Source: Clostridia bacterium (GTDB lineage Bacteria; Bacillota_A; Clostridia; Christensenellales; Borkfalkiaceae). From it: a DNA stretch of 16,735 nt. The position numbers and the translations under genes are program-made. Shown piece by piece: positions 14,887 through 16,735 of this stretch (position 1 is the first letter of the stretch; each line of letters begins with the position of its first letter). The stretch is taken from NCBI GenBank assembly GCA_017456945.1, contig JAFTIK010000044.1, positions 1 through 16,735 on the forward strand, in the 5' to 3' direction. Under the pieces are notes generated by a model, which saw only the letters and a program-made list of their open reading frames with translations, was not told the origin of the DNA and ran no database searches.

Positions 14887-16419
14887 ATGAAGAAATTTAT
14901 TAAAATTTTATGTTTGACCTTGGCTACCGTATTTCTATTAAGCGCAACGGCTTGTAAGGATAGTAGTAAAGACTCAAACGGAAGCGGTGGCTCTAACGCC
15001 GTAGGTGGGTTAAACCCCACGAACGCTAACCATTACGCTAAAAATCAAATTCGTGACGAGTATATCGTTTATAACGGTCAAAGCGATTATATTTTGGTAA
15101 TTCCTAAAGATGCTAGCAACTACGAAAAGCAAGCGTCAAGTTTGATTACCGAATACCTTTATAAAGCGTGTGGTGTAAATATGATTACCGTAACCGACGA
15201 CACGGTGTATGATGCGAACGGTAAATATATTTCGCTCGGCGACACTACTCTTATGAGAAGAAGTGGAATAGCCGTTCCCGAAAGCCGATTTGGTTCGGCG
15301 GGATTTAGAATAGTTACCAAAGGGGATATAATTTATATTTCGGGCTCTCGCCACTGGATGAGAAAGGGAACTTATTACGGCGCGCAAGAATTCTTATTCC
15401 ACACTATCGGTTGGAAGGCTTATACGGATACCGAAATTATTTACGAAGAGCGTTCTAGCATTAAAATGGTTAATTTTGACGTTACTGAAATACCCGACTT
15501 TGATACGAGAATAATCGGTTACGACACAGTTTACTTTAACAAGGCTTATAGAGATTTGTTAAGGCTTAACGCCAACGCAAAGGACGACGGAACGGCAATA
15601 CCTTATTACGCGCATAGCCATTTTGAAGTTTTGCCACCTGAAATTTATTATCAAGACCACCCCGAGTGGTACTGGTACACCGAAGGGGGAAAGAAAGTTC
15701 CGTATTCTGCGGATATTCATAGTAAATTTTGGAGATACGGTCAACTTTGTCTATCTAACCCAAAAGTTATAGAAAAATCTATCGAAGTTTTAACCGCTCA
15801 GTTTTTAACTTATACCACGGCAACTATGGTTCACCTTGGCATAATGGATAACCTTTATAAATGCAAGTGCGAAACTTGTACGAAGTTTATGAGTGATAAC
15901 GACACAAACTACGCGGGTATAAACGTTTATTATACCAACCAAGTAGCGCGTGGCGTTACCGAAAACATGAAAAAACTTGACCCGACTAGAAAGTTGATAT
16001 TTAGAATGTTTGCTTACTACGCAACCATTGAACCACCTGTAAATCTAGTTAACGGGGAATACGTTCCTGATAGCGAGTTGGTAGTTCCAGACAAAAACGT
16101 TTACGTTCAGTTTACCCCGCTTGATGCCGACGGGTTGGAAACCTTAGATCACGGAAAGAACACCAAGCATTACGAATATTTCAAGGGTTGGTGTTCGTTA
16201 ACTAATAATCTTGCAGTTTGGAAATACAACACTAACTTTTACAGATACTTTATTAGTAATAAAAACTGGGATATCACGGCAGAAGATTTCCGCATGTATT
16301 ACAAAGCGGGCGCAACCACTATGTACGACCAAGGTCCGCTTACGGATAGTATTTTACAAATGAAAGAAATGCGCCTTTACGTTGAATCTAAACTTATGTG
16401 GAACACGCAATATAGTTAG
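14887..16419 (+). CDS. DUF4838 glycosidase-like lipoprotein, ended by an in-frame TAG
   Basis: 510 residues are read before TAG. The N-terminus is a lipoprotein signal (KILCLTLATVFLLSATAC, Cys23) followed by a Ser/Gly linker. Residues about 55-190 resemble the alpha/beta domain found before GH67/GH20-type barrels (YISLGDT, GFRIVTKGDIIYISG, GTYYGAQEFLFHTIGWKAYT). Residues about 200-500 match DUF4838: YAHSHF (His243, His245), HPEWYWY, CLSNP, the cysteine cluster C326-x-C328-x2-C331, and ATTMYDQG. DUF4838 proteins are thought to be glycan-active, with no firm activity assigned. The ribosome site AAAGGGGG lies just before ATG 14887, and the gene follows the large secreted protein by 10 bp. The stop falls inside a conserved stretch (SKLMWNTQYS, then TAG), and homologous sequence goes on in frame, so the product is probably truncated, read through, or the base is an error. 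Confidence 0.85.
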   Translation: MKKFIKILCLTLATVFLLSATACKDSSKDSNGSGGSNAVGGLNPTNANHYAKNQIRDEYIVYNGQSDYILVIPKDASNYEKQASSLITEYLYKACGVNMITVTDDTVYDANGKYISLGDTTLMRRSGIAVPESRFGSAGFRIVTKGDIIYISGSRHWMRKGTYYGAQEFLFHTIGWKAYTDTEIIYEERSSIKMVNFDVTEIPDFDTRIIGYDTVYFNKAYRDLLRLNANAKDDGTAIPYYAHSHFEVLPPEIYYQDHPEWYWYTEGGKKVPYSADIHSKFWRYGQLCLSNPKVIEKSIEVLTAQFLTYTTATMVHLGIMDNLYKCKCETCTKFMSDNDTNYAGINVYYTNQVARGVTENMKKLDPTRKLIFRMFAYYATIEPPVNLVNGEYVPDSELVVPDKNVYVQFTPLDADGLETLDHGKNTKHYEYFKGWCSLTNNLAVWKYNTNFYRYFISNKNWDITAEDFRMYYKAGATTMYDQGPLTDSILQMKEMRLYVESKLMWNTQYS

Positions 16420-16735
16420 CAAGCGCTAGCCGAAGAATTTATTAAAGTTTATTACGGCAAGGCGGCGAACGGGGTGTTGGAATCGTACAACCTTATGACT
16501 ACGCATAATGAAAAGTTGCGTACGGTGGATAATATGACGGGGCACTTGTTGTTGGTTGTTACCGACGACCCGAAATACTGGCCGTATCAATACGTAGAAA
16601 GTCAACGCTTGATATTTGAAAAGATTTTTGAAGATTTGAAATCTCAAGCAGAAAGCGAAGAAGAATATCAAAAGATTTACTGGAGAGTGGCAGCCGTTTA
16701 CTTTGAAAATATGTATATGCAAATGCAGTTCCATA
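16420..16735 (+). pseudogene. Continuation of the DUF4838 frame after the TAG (runs off the window)
   Basis: After TAG at 16417-16419 the same frame stays open for 105 codons to the window edge. It reads QALAEEFIKVYYGKAA at once, which is how DUF4838 proteins continue after their KL.W motif, followed by helical sequence (WPYQYVESQRLIFEKIFEDL, IYWRVAAVYFENMYMQ). Codon use matches the upstream part. There is no ribosome site for separate translation. It is therefore the missing C-terminal part of the same gene, not a new gene; whether it is expressed depends on the status of the TAG. Confidence 0.8.

Noticed and set aside
16426..16734. Minus-strand open frame of 102 codons at the right end
   Set aside because: It lies antisense to the family-like continuation of DUF4838 and has no start context or recognisable domain.

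Overview
The window looks like chromosomal DNA from a low-GC Gram-positive bacterium, most likely an anaerobic member of the Clostridia. The evidence is TAA-dominated stops, strong GGAGG-type ribosome sites, canonical TTGACA/TATAAT promoters, a tetrahydrofolate riboswitch in front of an ECF-type folate transporter subunit, a DUF421/DUF4363 gene pair and lipoprotein-anchored ABC sugar uptake. The organism is inferred from these features only. I see no phage, insertion sequence, CRISPR, tRNA or rRNA.

Left part (1-5390): The window opens inside an AraC-type regulator whose 3' end overlaps a convergent Lrp/AsnC regulator by 4 bp. The Lrp gene is divergent from a class I/II aminotransferase across a very AT-rich spacer that holds a 22-bp perfect palindrome. 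A bidirectional terminator separates the aminotransferase from nagA (N-acetylglucosamine-6-phosphate deacetylase, minus strand), which has its own near-consensus promoter followed by an operator-like dyad. Upstream of nagA on the same strand lie a DUF4363 gene and a DUF421 (YetF-like) membrane protein that overlap. Divergent from these is a clear THF riboswitch and folT, the substrate-binding subunit of a folate ECF transporter, closed by a second bidirectional terminator.

Right part (5393-16735): An AraC-type regulator on the minus strand faces a plus-strand operon. The two promoters are divergent, and the space between them holds direct repeats 21 bp apart, typical of AraC-family operators. 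The operon encodes an unusually long solute-binding lipoprotein, two CUT1-type permeases, a 1471-residue secreted protein built of three repeating beta-sandwich supermodules, and a DUF4838 glycosidase-like lipoprotein. No ATPase is encoded, as is common for CUT1 importers that share an ATPase encoded elsewhere. The whole reads as a Gram-positive glycan capture, trimming and uptake locus under AraC control; the substrate is unknown.

Two points stand out. The DUF4838 gene is interrupted by an in-frame TAG, after which the same frame continues open, with family-like sequence, to the end of the window; every other complete gene here stops with TAA. The 1471-residue protein has a threefold internal architecture (jelly-roll-like region, then two or three Ig-like domains) that I cannot assign to a described protein.
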